From the NCBI GenBank assembly GCA_963700255.1, contig CAVOWW010000004.1, positions 1 through 64,000 on the forward strand: a stretch of 64,000 nt of DNA, read 5' to 3'. This document shows, one piece after another, positions 1 to 8,889 of the stretch; within the stretch, counting starts at the first letter, position 1, and every line of letters begins with the position of its first letter. Origin of the DNA: UBA10649 sp963700255. GTDB taxonomy: Bacteria > Actinomycetota > Actinomycetes > S36-B12. The position numbers and the translations under genes are program-made. The notes under the pieces were generated by a model. That model saw only the letters and a program-made list of their open reading frames with translations, did no database searches and was not told the origin of the DNA.

Positions 1-1
1 C

Positions 2-76
2 ACCGAGGCATGGGCCGTGGTCGCGTGCACCGTGCTGCTGACGACCGCTGCCTACTCCTCCTCCACGCCTGGCTGA
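2..76 (+). CDS. C-terminal fragment of an unidentified protein (partial)
   Basis: An open frame enters from the left edge and ends at a TGA. It encodes about 24 residues, including a hydrophobic run (AWAVVACTVLLTTAAY) followed by SSSTPG. This could be the last membrane segment of a protein that begins outside the window. The neighbouring frame is also open to about position 165 and is hydrophobic, so the true frame is uncertain. No family can be named. Confidence 0.22.
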   Translation, partial: TEAWAVVACTVLLTTAAYSSSTPG

Positions 77-768
77 TCGCGGTCGCCCATCTCGCCGCCA
101 TCGTCATCAGCCGGTCATCCCCGGCACGTCTCATCCCCTTCCTCCTGGCGCAGGGGCATCGATAGTCCTCATCGCCCCGCTGCTCGTCCTCCGTAACGGC
201 AGCAGTCGCAGATCGCCTGTCTGTCAACGACAGCCCGCCAAGACGTCCTCCAGGTCGCGACCATCCACTCGGTCACGGCGCCCGCCTCAGCACCCTTGCG
301 ATGGCGATCACGTGCTCGGGCTCCATCACCTCGGCGACGATTCAGCGCATCCGCACCCCACGAACCGAGCCCGTCGCCGGGCGGCAACTATGACTTCTCC
401 GCCTCAGCTGGGCCACCGGCAGATGGTCCCGGCCCTGCGTCCTTCCTCACCCTGTCCATGGTTGGAGCCAACGTTCACGGGCATACATCATCTCTCGGCC
501 CCCACCCTCGCGAGTCCTTCCTACCGTAACCCCTTCGACAGTGTCCACCAACGATCGGTCCGCGCATAGACAAGTCGCTAGCAGGTACTACCCTCACCCT
601 GGTCGCGGCATCCGGCACGTCTGTCGTCGACCACGGCGACAGATAGGACCTCCGTGTCACCGCCGCTGGACTACGCGTCTGCAACGTGCCCGGCATCGAC
701 CTCCCCGGACCCCTCACGGGCGTCCCCTACAGTGACAGGGACGAAGCACCCGCCTCCTGGAGGACTCG
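77..768. other. Intergenic stretch without a convincing gene
   Basis: About 690 bases hold only short overlapping frames of biased, arginine/proline/serine-rich composition, with no ribosome-binding sites and no recognisable domains. The only signals noted are a possible -10 box near the right end and the GGAGG that serves the next gene. Confidence 0.5.
728..733 (+). promoter_or_regulatory. Candidate -10 box for the large secreted protein
   Basis: TACAGT fits the actinobacterial TANNNT -10 pattern. It would give a leader of about 28 nt containing CTGGAGG just before the ATG at 769. No clear -35 element is visible. Confidence 0.3.
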
Positions 769-3411
769 ATGTCGCCCACTCGCACGTGGCTCAAGCCGGC
801 CGTCGCCGCCCTTGCCGCCGCGGTCCTCCCCCTCAGCGCACTCGTGGTCGCCGGGGTCACGCAGCCGGCTGCCGCGGCACCGGCGGCTGCCCCTGTTGTT
901 GCCCCGGCCGCTGCCGTTGACACTGCCGCTGACGACACCACCGGGGGCGACGCCTACAAGGTGACCTTCGCCGCGCGCTACTGCGCGCAGTACACCGACG
1001 TCTTCGCGAACAAGCAGCGCAACAACATCATGGAGAGCCTCCAGAACCTCGGCCCGGACACGAACTACACGAGTGGCCAGGCCGTCAATCCGGTGAAGGA
1101 GAACGCGTCTCCGCAGAGCAGGTGCAATCCACTGGTGGGCTGGCAGTTCCAGGCGGGCACGGGATACACCGGCAAGACGCCCGCCACTCTCAACCTCTCC
1201 ACGGTGACCACCCCCGGTGCCATCGTCACGACCACCGCGTCAGTGCCCGAGCTCGACGCCGCCGGCAACGACACGGGCCGCACGATCGCCGGCGCTGTGA
1301 CCCTCACGCTCACGGCCCAGCAGGTCGCTGACGCCCAGAACCGCAAGCTGTGGATCCAGGGCGGCACGAAGGCCAATCCGCTCGGGCAGCTGCCCGACTT
1401 CGGCCCGGCCGCGTACGGGTTCGCAGCCCTGCGGTGCGCCAACGACAACGTCAACGGCGACAACGTCGAGTACGTGAACTTCACGACGGGCCAGCGCCAC
1501 GTCTTCTGCTACTACTACGCGGTCCAGCCGCCGCCGGACTCGGGCACGATCATCGTCAAGAAGGTCGTGAGCAACCCCGCAGAGGCTCCTGACCAGACCT
1601 TCGCCTTCGGTGGCAACGTTTCGTACAACCCCGTCGGGGCGTTCTCGCTCAAGCACAGCCAGGAGATCACGTTCATCCGCGGCGAGACGGCCGACGTCGG
1701 CTACGCCTGGCGGGTCACGGAGACGATTCCCGAGGACTGGGACCTCGACTCCATCTCGTGCGCGACCCAGGCCGGGGGGACCTCGACCACGACGCCGGAG
1801 GGATCGAACGGCGTCGCCATCACCCTCGTGGCCGGCGACACGGTGACCTGCACGTTCACCAACACCTACGACCCGCCGCCACCCCCGACGAGCAACCTGG
1901 AGATCGACAAGTACGCCTTCGGCGGCGACGGCACCTTCGGCTGGACACTGCTCGACCCGACCAGCACCCCGATCGGCACCGGCTCGGTGGCGGTCGAGAA
2001 CAACGAGTTCGGGGTGATGGTCAACCAGGACATCACGACTGACCGGCGACTACCTCCTGAACGAGACGTCTCGCCCGACCCGAACGGCACCTGGGCACTC
2101 ACCGAGGTGCTCTGCGACGGCCCGACCGGTACGGCCGGATCGGTCGTCGACAGCGACACGGCCATGATCACCACGCCCACCAGCCTGGGCGGCCAGCCGG
2201 GCATCTACTGCATCCTCGTGAACTCGTTCACGCCGTTCACCGGGGAGCTCCGTATCCACTCCACCACCGTGGGGGCGGCTGGTGGCGAGAGCACCTACGA
2301 GATCGGCCCGCTGGCTGCGCCCCTCATCTTCCCGGCCCCCGACCTGCTGTTCCAGACCGCCGACAACACAGCAGCAGGCGTCGAGGTCCTGGCCAGCGGA
2401 GACGACACGTCGCTCCTCGTCCCACAGGCGTACCTCGTCACCGGCTACGGGCCGGCGGCGACGGAACTCGGCTCATGGCGGCTCACCTCGCTGACCTGCG
2501 AGAACTCAGCGAACGGAGTGGGACAGGGCCTCGACGTCGATCGCGCCCAGATCAGCGTCATCGTCCCGCCCGACGGCGACGCCGACTGCTTCTTCACCTG
2601 GACGCTGCAGCCGCCGGCCACGCTCGACCTCACCAAGGCAGTGGTCCTCTCCGGCGGCTCGCGCTCGAGCGACGTCGTGATCGACGTCGCGTGCGACGAC
2701 GGAACGACGGCGACGCTGACCGTCACCCCGGGGCAGTCCGTCCCGGCCTCCCTCTCGCCGACACTGAGCTTCGTGGGCAACACCACGTGCGACCTGGTCG
2801 AGACGAGCACCGGCGGCAGCAACGTGAGCACGACCTGGCAGACGACCGGCCCAGACGGCACGTCCTCGGGAAGCGGCACGACGGCCGCTGTCGTCATCGA
2901 CCACGTCGCTCATCCGGGTGAGGCGTACGCCGTCACGTTCACCAACACCTACCGCAGCGGCCCCGGGCCGACCCCGACCCCGACCCCGACCCCGACACCG
3001 ACCCCAACACCGACCCCAACACCCACCCCGACCCCGACACCGACCCCGACACCAACCCCGACACCGGACAACCCTCGGGAGCCCCAGCGTCCGGTGCGCC
3101 CGCCGAACCTGCCCGGCACGATCGATCCGCAGGAGCCGACGGTCGTGCTCCCGGGCTCGGTGGTCACGAACGCCGGCCGCAAGGCGAAGGCACAGGTGGT
3201 GTGCACGCCGCTGCGTCGAGCCAAGGTGATGTCCGTGGACACCCTCAGGCCGGCCGGTGACGTCCGCCTGTGCCGGATCGTCCGAACCAAGTCCGGACGC
3301 ATCACCGTCACCGTGCTCAACCCGCCAGTCCGCGTGACGCTCACGCTGAGGGCGCCAGGCACCGCGGACTACCGTCCCTACCTCAAGGTCCGGACCTGGG
3401 TCGTGCGCTAG
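769..3411 (+). CDS. Large secreted multidomain protein with DUF5979/SpaA-like repeats and a PT-rich linker
   Basis: This 880-residue protein has a signal peptide: positively charged start, hydrophobic core, and a VTQPAAAAPAAAP cleavage region near residue 37. A GGAGG lies 7-8 nt before the ATG. The body contains repeated beta-sandwich units with hallmark ends such as CTFTNTYDPPPPP and YAVTFTNTY, and the motif GTIIVKKVVSNP. These are typical of DUF5979/SpaA-like surface domains that may carry internal isopeptide bonds. A proline-threonine linker (about residues 734-766) leads to a C-terminal beta-rich domain with two cysteine-containing segments. No LPXTG anchor or final membrane segment is visible, so release or non-covalent wall attachment is inferred. 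A strong hairpin follows, so it is probably monocistronic. Its role is unknown; adhesion or envelope structure is plausible. Confidence 0.8.
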   Translation: MSPTRTWLKPAVAALAAAVLPLSALVVAGVTQPAAAAPAAAPVVAPAAAVDTAADDTTGGDAYKVTFAARYCAQYTDVFANKQRNNIMESLQNLGPDTNYTSGQAVNPVKENASPQSRCNPLVGWQFQAGTGYTGKTPATLNLSTVTTPGAIVTTTASVPELDAAGNDTGRTIAGAVTLTLTAQQVADAQNRKLWIQGGTKANPLGQLPDFGPAAYGFAALRCANDNVNGDNVEYVNFTTGQRHVFCYYYAVQPPPDSGTIIVKKVVSNPAEAPDQTFAFGGNVSYNPVGAFSLKHSQEITFIRGETADVGYAWRVTETIPEDWDLDSISCATQAGGTSTTTPEGSNGVAITLVAGDTVTCTFTNTYDPPPPPTSNLEIDKYAFGGDGTFGWTLLDPTSTPIGTGSVAVENNEFGVMVNQDITTDRRLPPERDVSPDPNGTWALTEVLCDGPTGTAGSVVDSDTAMITTPTSLGGQPGIYCILVNSFTPFTGELRIHSTTVGAAGGESTYEIGPLAAPLIFPAPDLLFQTADNTAAGVEVLASGDDTSLLVPQAYLVTGYGPAATELGSWRLTSLTCENSANGVGQGLDVDRAQISVIVPPDGDADCFFTWTLQPPATLDLTKAVVLSGGSRSSDVVIDVACDDGTTATLTVTPGQSVPASLSPTLSFVGNTTCDLVETSTGGSNVSTTWQTTGPDGTSSGSGTTAAVVIDHVAHPGEAYAVTFTNTYRSGPGPTPTPTPTPTPTPTPTPTPTPTPTPTPTPTPTPDNPREPQRPVRPPNLPGTIDPQEPTVVLPGSVVTNAGRKAKAQVVCTPLRRAKVMSVDTLRPAGDVRLCRIVRTKSGRITVTVLNPPVRVTLTLRAPGTADYRPYLKVRTWVVR
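2968..3066 (+). repeat. CCGACC-type proline-threonine coding repeat
   Basis: About 16 near-identical 6-base units (CCNACC with third-base drift between CCGACC, CCAACA and CCGACA) encode an uninterrupted Pro-Thr linker. Such tracts vary in length by slippage and are hard to assemble, so the repeat count may be wrong. Confidence 0.9.
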
Positions 3412-3433
3412 CCCGGAACGCAGGAGCAGTGCC

Positions 3434-3470
3434 GGCTGAGGCCCCCCGATGGATGCGGGGGGCCTCAGCC
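3434..3470 (+). terminator. Strong hairpin terminator
   Basis: A perfect 14-bp stem (GGCTGAGGCCCCCC paired with GGGGGGCCTCAGCC) closes a 9-nt loop 23 nt after the stop codon of the large secreted protein. The T-tract is weak (TTGAGG), which is usual for high-GC actinobacteria. It lies between convergent genes and could also stop transcription from the right. Confidence 0.85.
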
Positions 3471-3511
3471 TTGAGGGGCATTCAGGTGGTCTGGGGTGCG
3501 GGTGGGTCGGA

Positions 3512-3970
3512 TCAGGCGTGGCCCGCCGCAAGGCGGACCTGATGACGGCCGTGCGCCAGCCGGACCGCCGCCCGCATCGCGCGGACGCACGCCCACAGCA
3601 GCAGGAGCGCGAGGACCAACCGGGTCGCCGTCGACCACGCGGGGTCCACGTCCCCGTAGTCGAACGGGAACACCTGAAGCAGGCTGGCCATCAGGGCGAT
3701 GTTGACGAGGGCCACGCAGTAGACGCCGAGCGCGCGGACCCGTGCCGAGTCGTCCACCGCGCAGGCCACCTGGGCCAGCAGGCCGAGGCAGAGGGAGAGG
3801 TTGACCAGCCAGACCAGGGCGGCCGCGGAATCGGCGAGGTAGGGGATCGACTCCCAGCCGGGCCACGAGTTCACGCCGAAGAGGAGAACGAGGTAGATGA
3901 CGGCACCGAGCAGGTAGCCGCCTCGTCCGTCGCTGCGCCGCCGACGGCGACGAGCCGCGTGTCGGTTCAC
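3512..3970 (-). CDS. Small four-helix membrane protein of unknown function
   Basis: A 152-residue protein opens with an arginine-rich cytoplasmic tail (MNRHAARRRRRRSDGRG). Four hydrophobic segments follow, for example YLLGAVIYLVLLFGV, ALVWLVNLSLCLGLLAQVA, VYCVALVNIALMASLLQV and LVLALLLLWACVRAM. The positive-inside rule puts the N-terminus in the cytoplasm. It stands alone, facing the upstream terminator and divergent from the GGDEF gene. I do not recognise a family. Confidence 0.65.
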   Translation of the reverse strand: MNRHAARRRRRRSDGRGGYLLGAVIYLVLLFGVNSWPGWESIPYLADSAAALVWLVNLSLCLGLLAQVACAVDDSARVRALGVYCVALVNIALMASLLQVFPFDYGDVDPAWSTATRLVLALLLLWACVRAMRAAVRLAHGRHQVRLAAGHA

Positions 3971-4129
3971 GGTCCACCTCCCGCCATCGACCTCCTGCCG
4001 GACGTCCTGACCCCGGCACCTGGGGTATCGGCGCCGCGGGACCGCCGCTGAACCGGCACGTCGACGTGAGTTCGGTCATGAACGGCGGCTATACCCGGCT
4101 CGTCCTCGTGATCCGGGCGGTCGGCGCGC

Positions 4130-4135
4130 TACATT
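4130..4135 (+). promoter_or_regulatory. Candidate -10 box for the GGDEF/ankyrin operon
   Basis: TACATT matches TANNNT and lies about 55 nt before the preferred GTG start of the GGDEF gene, between two divergent genes. No clear -35 is present. The base composition around it is locally AT-richer than the flanks. Confidence 0.3.
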
Positions 4136-4189
4136 CCAAACACGACATTTCCCCCTCGACTGCCCCACGTTTCCCGAAAGGCGGTGTGC

Positions 4190-5923
4190 GTGCCGCTCGA
4201 GTCGCTCACCAGCCACCCCACCGCGGTCGCCGACGACCTGCGCCGGATGCACCTGCACGCGCTGGTCCTCGCCGGCGTGCTCGTCGGCATCGAGGCGGCC
4301 GGGCTGGCAGCCGGCTGGAGCCTCGTCACGCGCGGCGCCCCGGACTGGCCGCAGATCTACCCCTACACGGTGGGCGGCCTCGCCGCACTCGTCGCGGCGA
4401 TGGCGCTGTTCCGCCGCGGTGGCCGGATCGCGGTGTGGTGCGCCCGCGCCCTCGCCGGCGTGACCCTGCTCCTCGGCGCCGGCGTCGAGATCGGCGTCAG
4501 CACCGGAGTGCTCCCCAGCAGCGACCCAGCGAGCGCCCAGGGCATCACATGGGTCACCACGCTGCCCTCCATCGCCACGCTGGCGGTGGCGGCGTCGGTC
4601 CTGATGATCGGGCTCGGGGGCAACGGGGTCGCTCGGCTGCGCTTCTGGCTCGCGGCCGCCGGCGGACTGGTGTCGCTCCTCGGGCTGCTGTCCTACCTCT
4701 ACGGCTCGGCGCAGCTGTTCACCGGACTCGGCGTGACCGGCCTGTCGCTGCCGACGACCGTCATCGGTGTCGTCGTCGTCGCCGCCGCGATGACCGCGAC
4801 TCCCGATCGACCACCGCTCGCCTCCCTCGACCAGCGCTACGACCGCAGCCTGATGCGACGGATCCTGCCCACGCTCGTGCTGGCCCCGTTCCTCCCCGCG
4901 GCCGTGGAATGGCTGGTCCTGCGCTTCGAGTCCGATCCCGCCTCGGCCGCAGCCGTCTCGGGACTCGTGACCGTCGTGATCCTCGTGACCGTCATCGCCC
5001 TCATCGGCGGGACCGCCAGCCGGGCGCAGCGTGAGCTCACCACCCAGCGCTCGCGTGTCTGGGACGCGTTCGAGCACACGCCCGCTGCCACCGCCATCGT
5101 CACGATCGACGGGCACATCGCAACGGCCAACTCCGCACTCGCACGACTGACGGGGCGGCCCACCGACCAGCTGAACGGGATGCACGTCGCCGACCTGGTC
5201 ATCCCGCAGGACGCCGCGTGGGTCACGGAGGCCCTCGCCCACGTGGGGGCCGGGAACGACGGCTTCCGGCGCGATGCCCGTCTGACGAGCCCCGGCCGCG
5301 ACGGCATCTGGATCGACCTCGGTGTCGCTCCCGTGCGCACCAGCGGGGGCGGCGTCAGCTACCTCATCCTGCAGTGCGCCGACCTCACCGACCGCAAGCA
5401 GCTCGAACGTGTCCTGGCCGAGCAGGCCACCCGCGACCCGCTCACCGGGCTGCTGAACCGGAAGGGCCTCGACCGTCGGATCGACGACCGACGCGCCGAG
5501 AAGCGCCCGGGCGAGGTCGTCGTCATCGTCTACGCGGACGTCGACCGGCTCAAGCCGCTGAACGACTCGGCTGGGCACGCGGCGGGCGACGAGCTGCTGA
5601 GGGAGGTCAGCCGCCGGCTCCGTCGCTGCACCCGCGACGAGGACATCCTTGCCCGCGTGGGCGGGGATGAGTTCGTCATCGTCTCCACCGTGCCGTCCAG
5701 CGATCCCGACGCCGTCGACGCGGTCCTGGCCCGGCTGCGCTCCGAGCTCAGCGGGCGGATCGACCTCGGGTCCACTGTTGTCGACCTGTCGGTGTCGCTC
5801 GGCGCCTCCGTCCTCGATGCGGGGGACGATGTGCGCGATGCCTTCGCGGAGGCGGACCGCGCGATGTACCGGGACAAGGCGTTCCGGCGCCGATCGACGG
5901 ACGTTCCGGGTCCCGCCGGGTGA
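4190..5923 (+). CDS. Membrane-bound PAS-GGDEF diguanylate cyclase
   Basis: This is a predicted c-di-GMP synthase (2 GTP to c-di-GMP). About the first 280 residues hold seven or eight hydrophobic segments and look like a membrane sensory domain of MASE type. A PAS domain follows (about 290-402, beginning DAFEHTPAATAIVTIDG), then a GGDEF domain to the C-terminus. The catalytic motif GGDEF is intact near residue 494. An RDED tetrapeptide ends five residues before it, which matches the RxxD inhibitory I-site, so product feedback is likely. The start is set at the second GTG because GAAAGG lies 8 nt upstream; the GTG 6 nt earlier is too close to it. The stop overlaps the start of the ankyrin lipoprotein by 4 nt (GTGA), implying coupled translation. 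No EAL domain is present. Confidence 0.9.
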   Translation: MPLESLTSHPTAVADDLRRMHLHALVLAGVLVGIEAAGLAAGWSLVTRGAPDWPQIYPYTVGGLAALVAAMALFRRGGRIAVWCARALAGVTLLLGAGVEIGVSTGVLPSSDPASAQGITWVTTLPSIATLAVAASVLMIGLGGNGVARLRFWLAAAGGLVSLLGLLSYLYGSAQLFTGLGVTGLSLPTTVIGVVVVAAAMTATPDRPPLASLDQRYDRSLMRRILPTLVLAPFLPAAVEWLVLRFESDPASAAAVSGLVTVVILVTVIALIGGTASRAQRELTTQRSRVWDAFEHTPAATAIVTIDGHIATANSALARLTGRPTDQLNGMHVADLVIPQDAAWVTEALAHVGAGNDGFRRDARLTSPGRDGIWIDLGVAPVRTSGGGVSYLILQCADLTDRKQLERVLAEQATRDPLTGLLNRKGLDRRIDDRRAEKRPGEVVVIVYADVDRLKPLNDSAGHAAGDELLREVSRRLRRCTRDEDILARVGGDEFVIVSTVPSSDPDAVDAVLARLRSELSGRIDLGSTVVDLSVSLGASVLDAGDDVRDAFAEADRAMYRDKAFRRRSTDVPGPAG

Positions 5924-7269
5924 GGAGGGCGATCTTCAGCGCGGCCACGGCCTGCGTGCTGCTCGCGTCGTGCAGCGTGCCCGGATCGCCCGCTCAGCCG
6001 CCCGCCTCGTCCCCCGGATCGGCATCGCCGTCTCCGCCGACCGACCCCGGACCATCGCCCAGTCCCCCCGTCGCCGACCCCGGTGCGGACGAGCGCCTGC
6101 TGCGGGCCGCCGCCGACGGCGACCTCCCCCGTGTGCGAGCAGCCCTCGCCGACGGGGCCGACGTCGACGCCACCGACGACACCGGGGCGACCGCCCTCGT
6201 CCTGGCGGCCTACGGCAACCACGTCGACGTGGCGCGCGCCCTCGTCGACGCCGGTGCCGACGTCAACACCAAGGACCGCAGCGAGCAGAGTGCCTACCTC
6301 ATCGCGACGAGCGAGGTCGGCGACGACCCGCGGCTGCTCGACCTCATGCTCGCCAGCGGAGCCCGCGTGCAGGCGAAGGACAGCTTCAACGGCACCGGGC
6401 TCATCCGGGCCGCCGAGCGAGGCTTCCCCTCGATCGTCGGCCGGCTCATCGACGCAGGCATCCAGGTCGACCACGTCAACGAGCTGGGCTGGACCGCCCT
6501 GCACGAGGCGATCATCCTGGGCAGGGGGGCCGAGCCGCACCAGCGCGTGGTGCAGCAGCTGATCCGGGCCGGCGCCGACGTCGAGCTCCCCTCCCAGCTC
6601 GACGGCATCCGCCCGATCGAGCACGCGCAGCGTCGTGGCTTCACGAGCATCGAGACCCTCCTACGAAAGGCGGCCCAGGACATGACCCCTGACTCCAGGC
6701 TCCTCAGTGCAGCCGACGATGGCAGTCCGGTGGCCGTGGAGGCTGCCCTCGCCGATGGAGCCGACCTCGAGGCCAGGGACGCCCGCGAGCGCACGGCACT
6801 GCTGCTCGCCGTGACGCGTGACCACGTCGACGTCGCCCGGCTTCTCGTGGAGCGCGGCGCCGATGTCAACGCGGTGGACGACCAGCGCGACACCCCCTTC
6901 CTCGTGACCGGCGTCACCGGCAGCGTCGAGATGCTCGACGCCCTGCTTCCCGGCGGGCCCGACACCAGGCTCACCAACCGGTACGGGGGCGTCAGCGTCA
7001 TCCCTGCCTCGGAGCGCGGGCACGCCGAGTACGTGGAGGCCGTCCTCGCACGCACGGACATCGACGTCAACCACGTCAACGACCTCGGCTGGACAGCCCT
7101 GCTGGAGGCGGTGATCCTCGGCGATGGCGGGCCGCGGCATCAGGACGTCGTGCGGATCCTGCTGGCGAACGGGGCCGACCCCGCGATCGCCGACCGTGAC
7201 GGGGTCAGCGCCCTTCAGCACGCGCGCGAGCGCGGATTCACCGAGCTCGTCGCACTGCTGTCCGACTAG
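5920..7269 (+). CDS. Ankyrin-repeat lipoprotein with duplicated halves
   Basis: This 449-residue protein begins with a lipoprotein signal whose lipobox LASC places the lipidated cysteine at residue 18. A Ser/Pro-rich spacer follows, then ankyrin repeats fill the rest. The repeats form two homologous blocks of about 200 residues. VNELGWTALHEAIILG in the first matches VNDLGWTALLEAVILG in the second, and RRGFTSIETLLRK matches ERGFTELVALLSD. Ankyrin repeats mediate protein-protein contacts, so an extracytoplasmic scaffold or inhibitor role is inferred. It is translationally coupled to the membrane GGDEF enzyme, which suggests that it modulates that protein. Its stop codon overlaps the stop of the convergent gene by 4 bp, with no room for a terminator. 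Confidence 0.85.
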   Translation: MRRAIFSAATACVLLASCSVPGSPAQPPASSPGSASPSPPTDPGPSPSPPVADPGADERLLRAAADGDLPRVRAALADGADVDATDDTGATALVLAAYGNHVDVARALVDAGADVNTKDRSEQSAYLIATSEVGDDPRLLDLMLASGARVQAKDSFNGTGLIRAAERGFPSIVGRLIDAGIQVDHVNELGWTALHEAIILGRGAEPHQRVVQQLIRAGADVELPSQLDGIRPIEHAQRRGFTSIETLLRKAAQDMTPDSRLLSAADDGSPVAVEAALADGADLEARDARERTALLLAVTRDHVDVARLLVERGADVNAVDDQRDTPFLVTGVTGSVEMLDALLPGGPDTRLTNRYGGVSVIPASERGHAEYVEAVLARTDIDVNHVNDLGWTALLEAVILGDGGPRHQDVVRILLANGADPAIADRDGVSALQHARERGFTELVALLSD

Positions 7270-8288
7270 GGCACGGAGGGCAGCGGCAGCGTCGTGACGG
7301 GTCCGCTCCCCGTGACGCCCAGTGCGCTGAGGTCGTGCGCGTCCGTGGCCCAGCCGTCGTACGAGCGCACGTAGAACACCCTGCTGTCGTGGTCGCGCAC
7401 GACCCGCCACTGCGTGTAGTCGCCGGACGACGCGACGAACCGCGGCACGCTGACCAGGTCGAGCGCGTGGAACGCCTGGTTGACGGCATCGCGGGCGTCG
7501 GTCGCCGAGACGACGACCTCGGAGAGCACGGTCGCGCGCACGAACCGCGACGGCGGCGTCACGTCACCGGGCATGCCCAGCAGGCCGGTGCCGTTGCCGG
7601 TCGGTGTCACCGGCATGCCCATGAGGTTGACGGGCTTGTCGTTGACGTTGGTCAGCCCGATGTAGTTGCGCAGGTTGGTCAGGTGCCAGTCGAACGTCGG
7701 CGAGTTGGTCAGGACCCCGATCGGGTTGTCGTGCAGCTGCATGCCACCCACGGTGAACTCGACGACCAGGTCGCCGCCGTGCGCATCGTGCACGGCCAGG
7801 TGCTCCGTGAACGCGAAGTCGGCCATCGCCTCGACGCCGGGCGGCATGGGCGTCCCGGCTGGCCACATGTCGCGCACCTTCGGTCCCCACACCTGGACGG
7901 TGCCCAACGCGGCCTTCACCTCGGCCACGGTGCTGCACGTGCCGAGCAGCCAGCCGGCGAGGTCGACGAAGCCGGCGGCCGGCGCCGCACCGGTCGCGGG
8001 CGGCTCAGCGGGCAGCGTCGTCTCGGGCAGCCACAGCGTCCCCACCGACAGGCCCGCCTCGTTCAGCCCGTCGGCGAACAGGTCCGGGAACCCGAAGCCG
8101 TTGATAGCGACGAAGCCGAGGCTGTTCGTCCATGCGAGCGGATCGACCGGGGTGTGGGTCGCCAGGGCCGTCCATGAGTTCCCCCGCGGCACGACCCGCA
8201 CCTGCGAGCCGAGCTCGAGCGCGAAGTCGAGCGTGCGTGCCGAGACGTGCATCCCGGGCAGGCGGACGAGTCGCAGGTCCGTGCACAT
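7266..8288 (-). CDS. Linear amide C-N hydrolase (choloylglycine hydrolase/penicillin V acylase family)
   Basis: This 340-residue Ntn-hydrolase family member would cleave linear amide bonds, such as those in bile-salt conjugates, penicillin V or N-acyl homoserine lactones. The start is placed at the ATG encoding MCTDLRLV because removal of Met exposes Cys2, the family's nucleophile. A GGGAGGGA lies about 6 nt upstream of it. A longer frame upstream would bury that Cys. Family features visible are MHVSARTLDFALEL after the nucleophile, a pre-proline-like VNDKPVNLMG segment, and GNSW for substrate contacts. No signal peptide precedes Cys, so it is predicted to be cytoplasmic. The substrate cannot be read from the sequence. 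Confidence 0.85.
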   Translation of the reverse strand: MCTDLRLVRLPGMHVSARTLDFALELGSQVRVVPRGNSWTALATHTPVDPLAWTNSLGFVAINGFGFPDLFADGLNEAGLSVGTLWLPETTLPAEPPATGAAPAAGFVDLAGWLLGTCSTVAEVKAALGTVQVWGPKVRDMWPAGTPMPPGVEAMADFAFTEHLAVHDAHGGDLVVEFTVGGMQLHDNPIGVLTNSPTFDWHLTNLRNYIGLTNVNDKPVNLMGMPVTPTGNGTGLLGMPGDVTPPSRFVRATVLSEVVVSATDARDAVNQAFHALDLVSVPRFVASSGDYTQWRVVRDHDSRVFYVRSYDGWATDAHDLSALGVTGSGPVTTLPLPSVP

Positions 8289-8429
8289 GGTGGTCCCTCC
8301 CCCAGCTGTCACCCCGAGACTAGCCCCGCCCAAAACGGACACTTCGGGTATTGCGGTCAGCCCGTCGGCGCTGCGAGACTGCCCGCACGGCCGGGCATCA
8401 GGGTCCGGCCCAGAGGGAAGGGGCCCGCG

Positions 8430-8744
8430 ATGGGCAACTACGTACTCGTGTACTTCGGGGGTTCGGAGCCGGCCTCGGAGGAGGAGGGCAAGGCGGTCAT
8501 GGACGCGTGGCTGGCCTGGTTCGGCACCCTCGGCGACGCGGTCGTCGACGGTGGGAATCCGTTCGGCCCCGCGATGTCGATCGCGTCGGACGGCACCGTG
8601 TCCGAAGGCGGCACGTCGATGGCCGGCGGGTACTCGATCCTGCGTGCCGACGACCTCGCGGCCGCGACGGCGCTGGCCCAGGGCTGCCCGCAGCTGGCCG
8701 CCGGCGGCACCATCGAGGTGTACGAGACCTTCGACGTGATGTAA
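8430..8744 (+). CDS. YCII-related (YciI-like) small protein
   Basis: A 104-residue protein starts MGNYVLVYFGG and contains the family pattern of a short alpha-beta ferredoxin-like fold: AWLAWFGTLGDAVVDGGNPFG, then SMAGGYSILRADDLAAATALAQGCP and TIEVYETFDVM. The ATG is chosen because GAGGGAAGGGG lies just upstream. YCII domain proteins are uncharacterised or act as small dehalogenase/lactonase-like enzymes, so the role is open. It stands alone, divergent from the amide hydrolase. Confidence 0.8.
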   Translation: MGNYVLVYFGGSEPASEEEGKAVMDAWLAWFGTLGDAVVDGGNPFGPAMSIASDGTVSEGGTSMAGGYSILRADDLAAATALAQGCPQLAAGGTIEVYETFDVM

Positions 8745-8889
8745 CGACCCCGAACCGGGGACGCTCGACGGCCGTACTCATCCGAAGCGGGCGAGGCGGA
8801 CACGGCGCACCCCTGCTAGCCTCGACGCTAGGCGATCAGGCAAGTCCCCGTGGGGGACGGATCGCACCAATCAGACCAGGAGGAATCAC

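Noticed and set aside
2968..3066. CRISPR-like repetition
   Set aside because: Units of 6 bases without spacers that encode Pro-Thr; a coding repeat. The tract at 41613-41779 is similar. No CRISPR array was seen in the window.
2506..3531. A 341-codon minus-strand frame under the PT repeat
   Set aside because: It is a shadow of the secreted protein; the repeat reads as Gly-Val or Arg-Gly in other frames and there is no ribosome-binding site.
4076..5578. A 500-codon minus-strand frame
   Set aside because: Antisense to the PAS-GGDEF gene, low complexity, no start signal.
8844..8858. Palindrome GTCCCC-GTG-GGGGAC as a riboswitch or terminator
   Set aside because: Only a 6-bp stem and no surrounding conserved structure; mentioned as a possible small operator in the DUF6325 entry.
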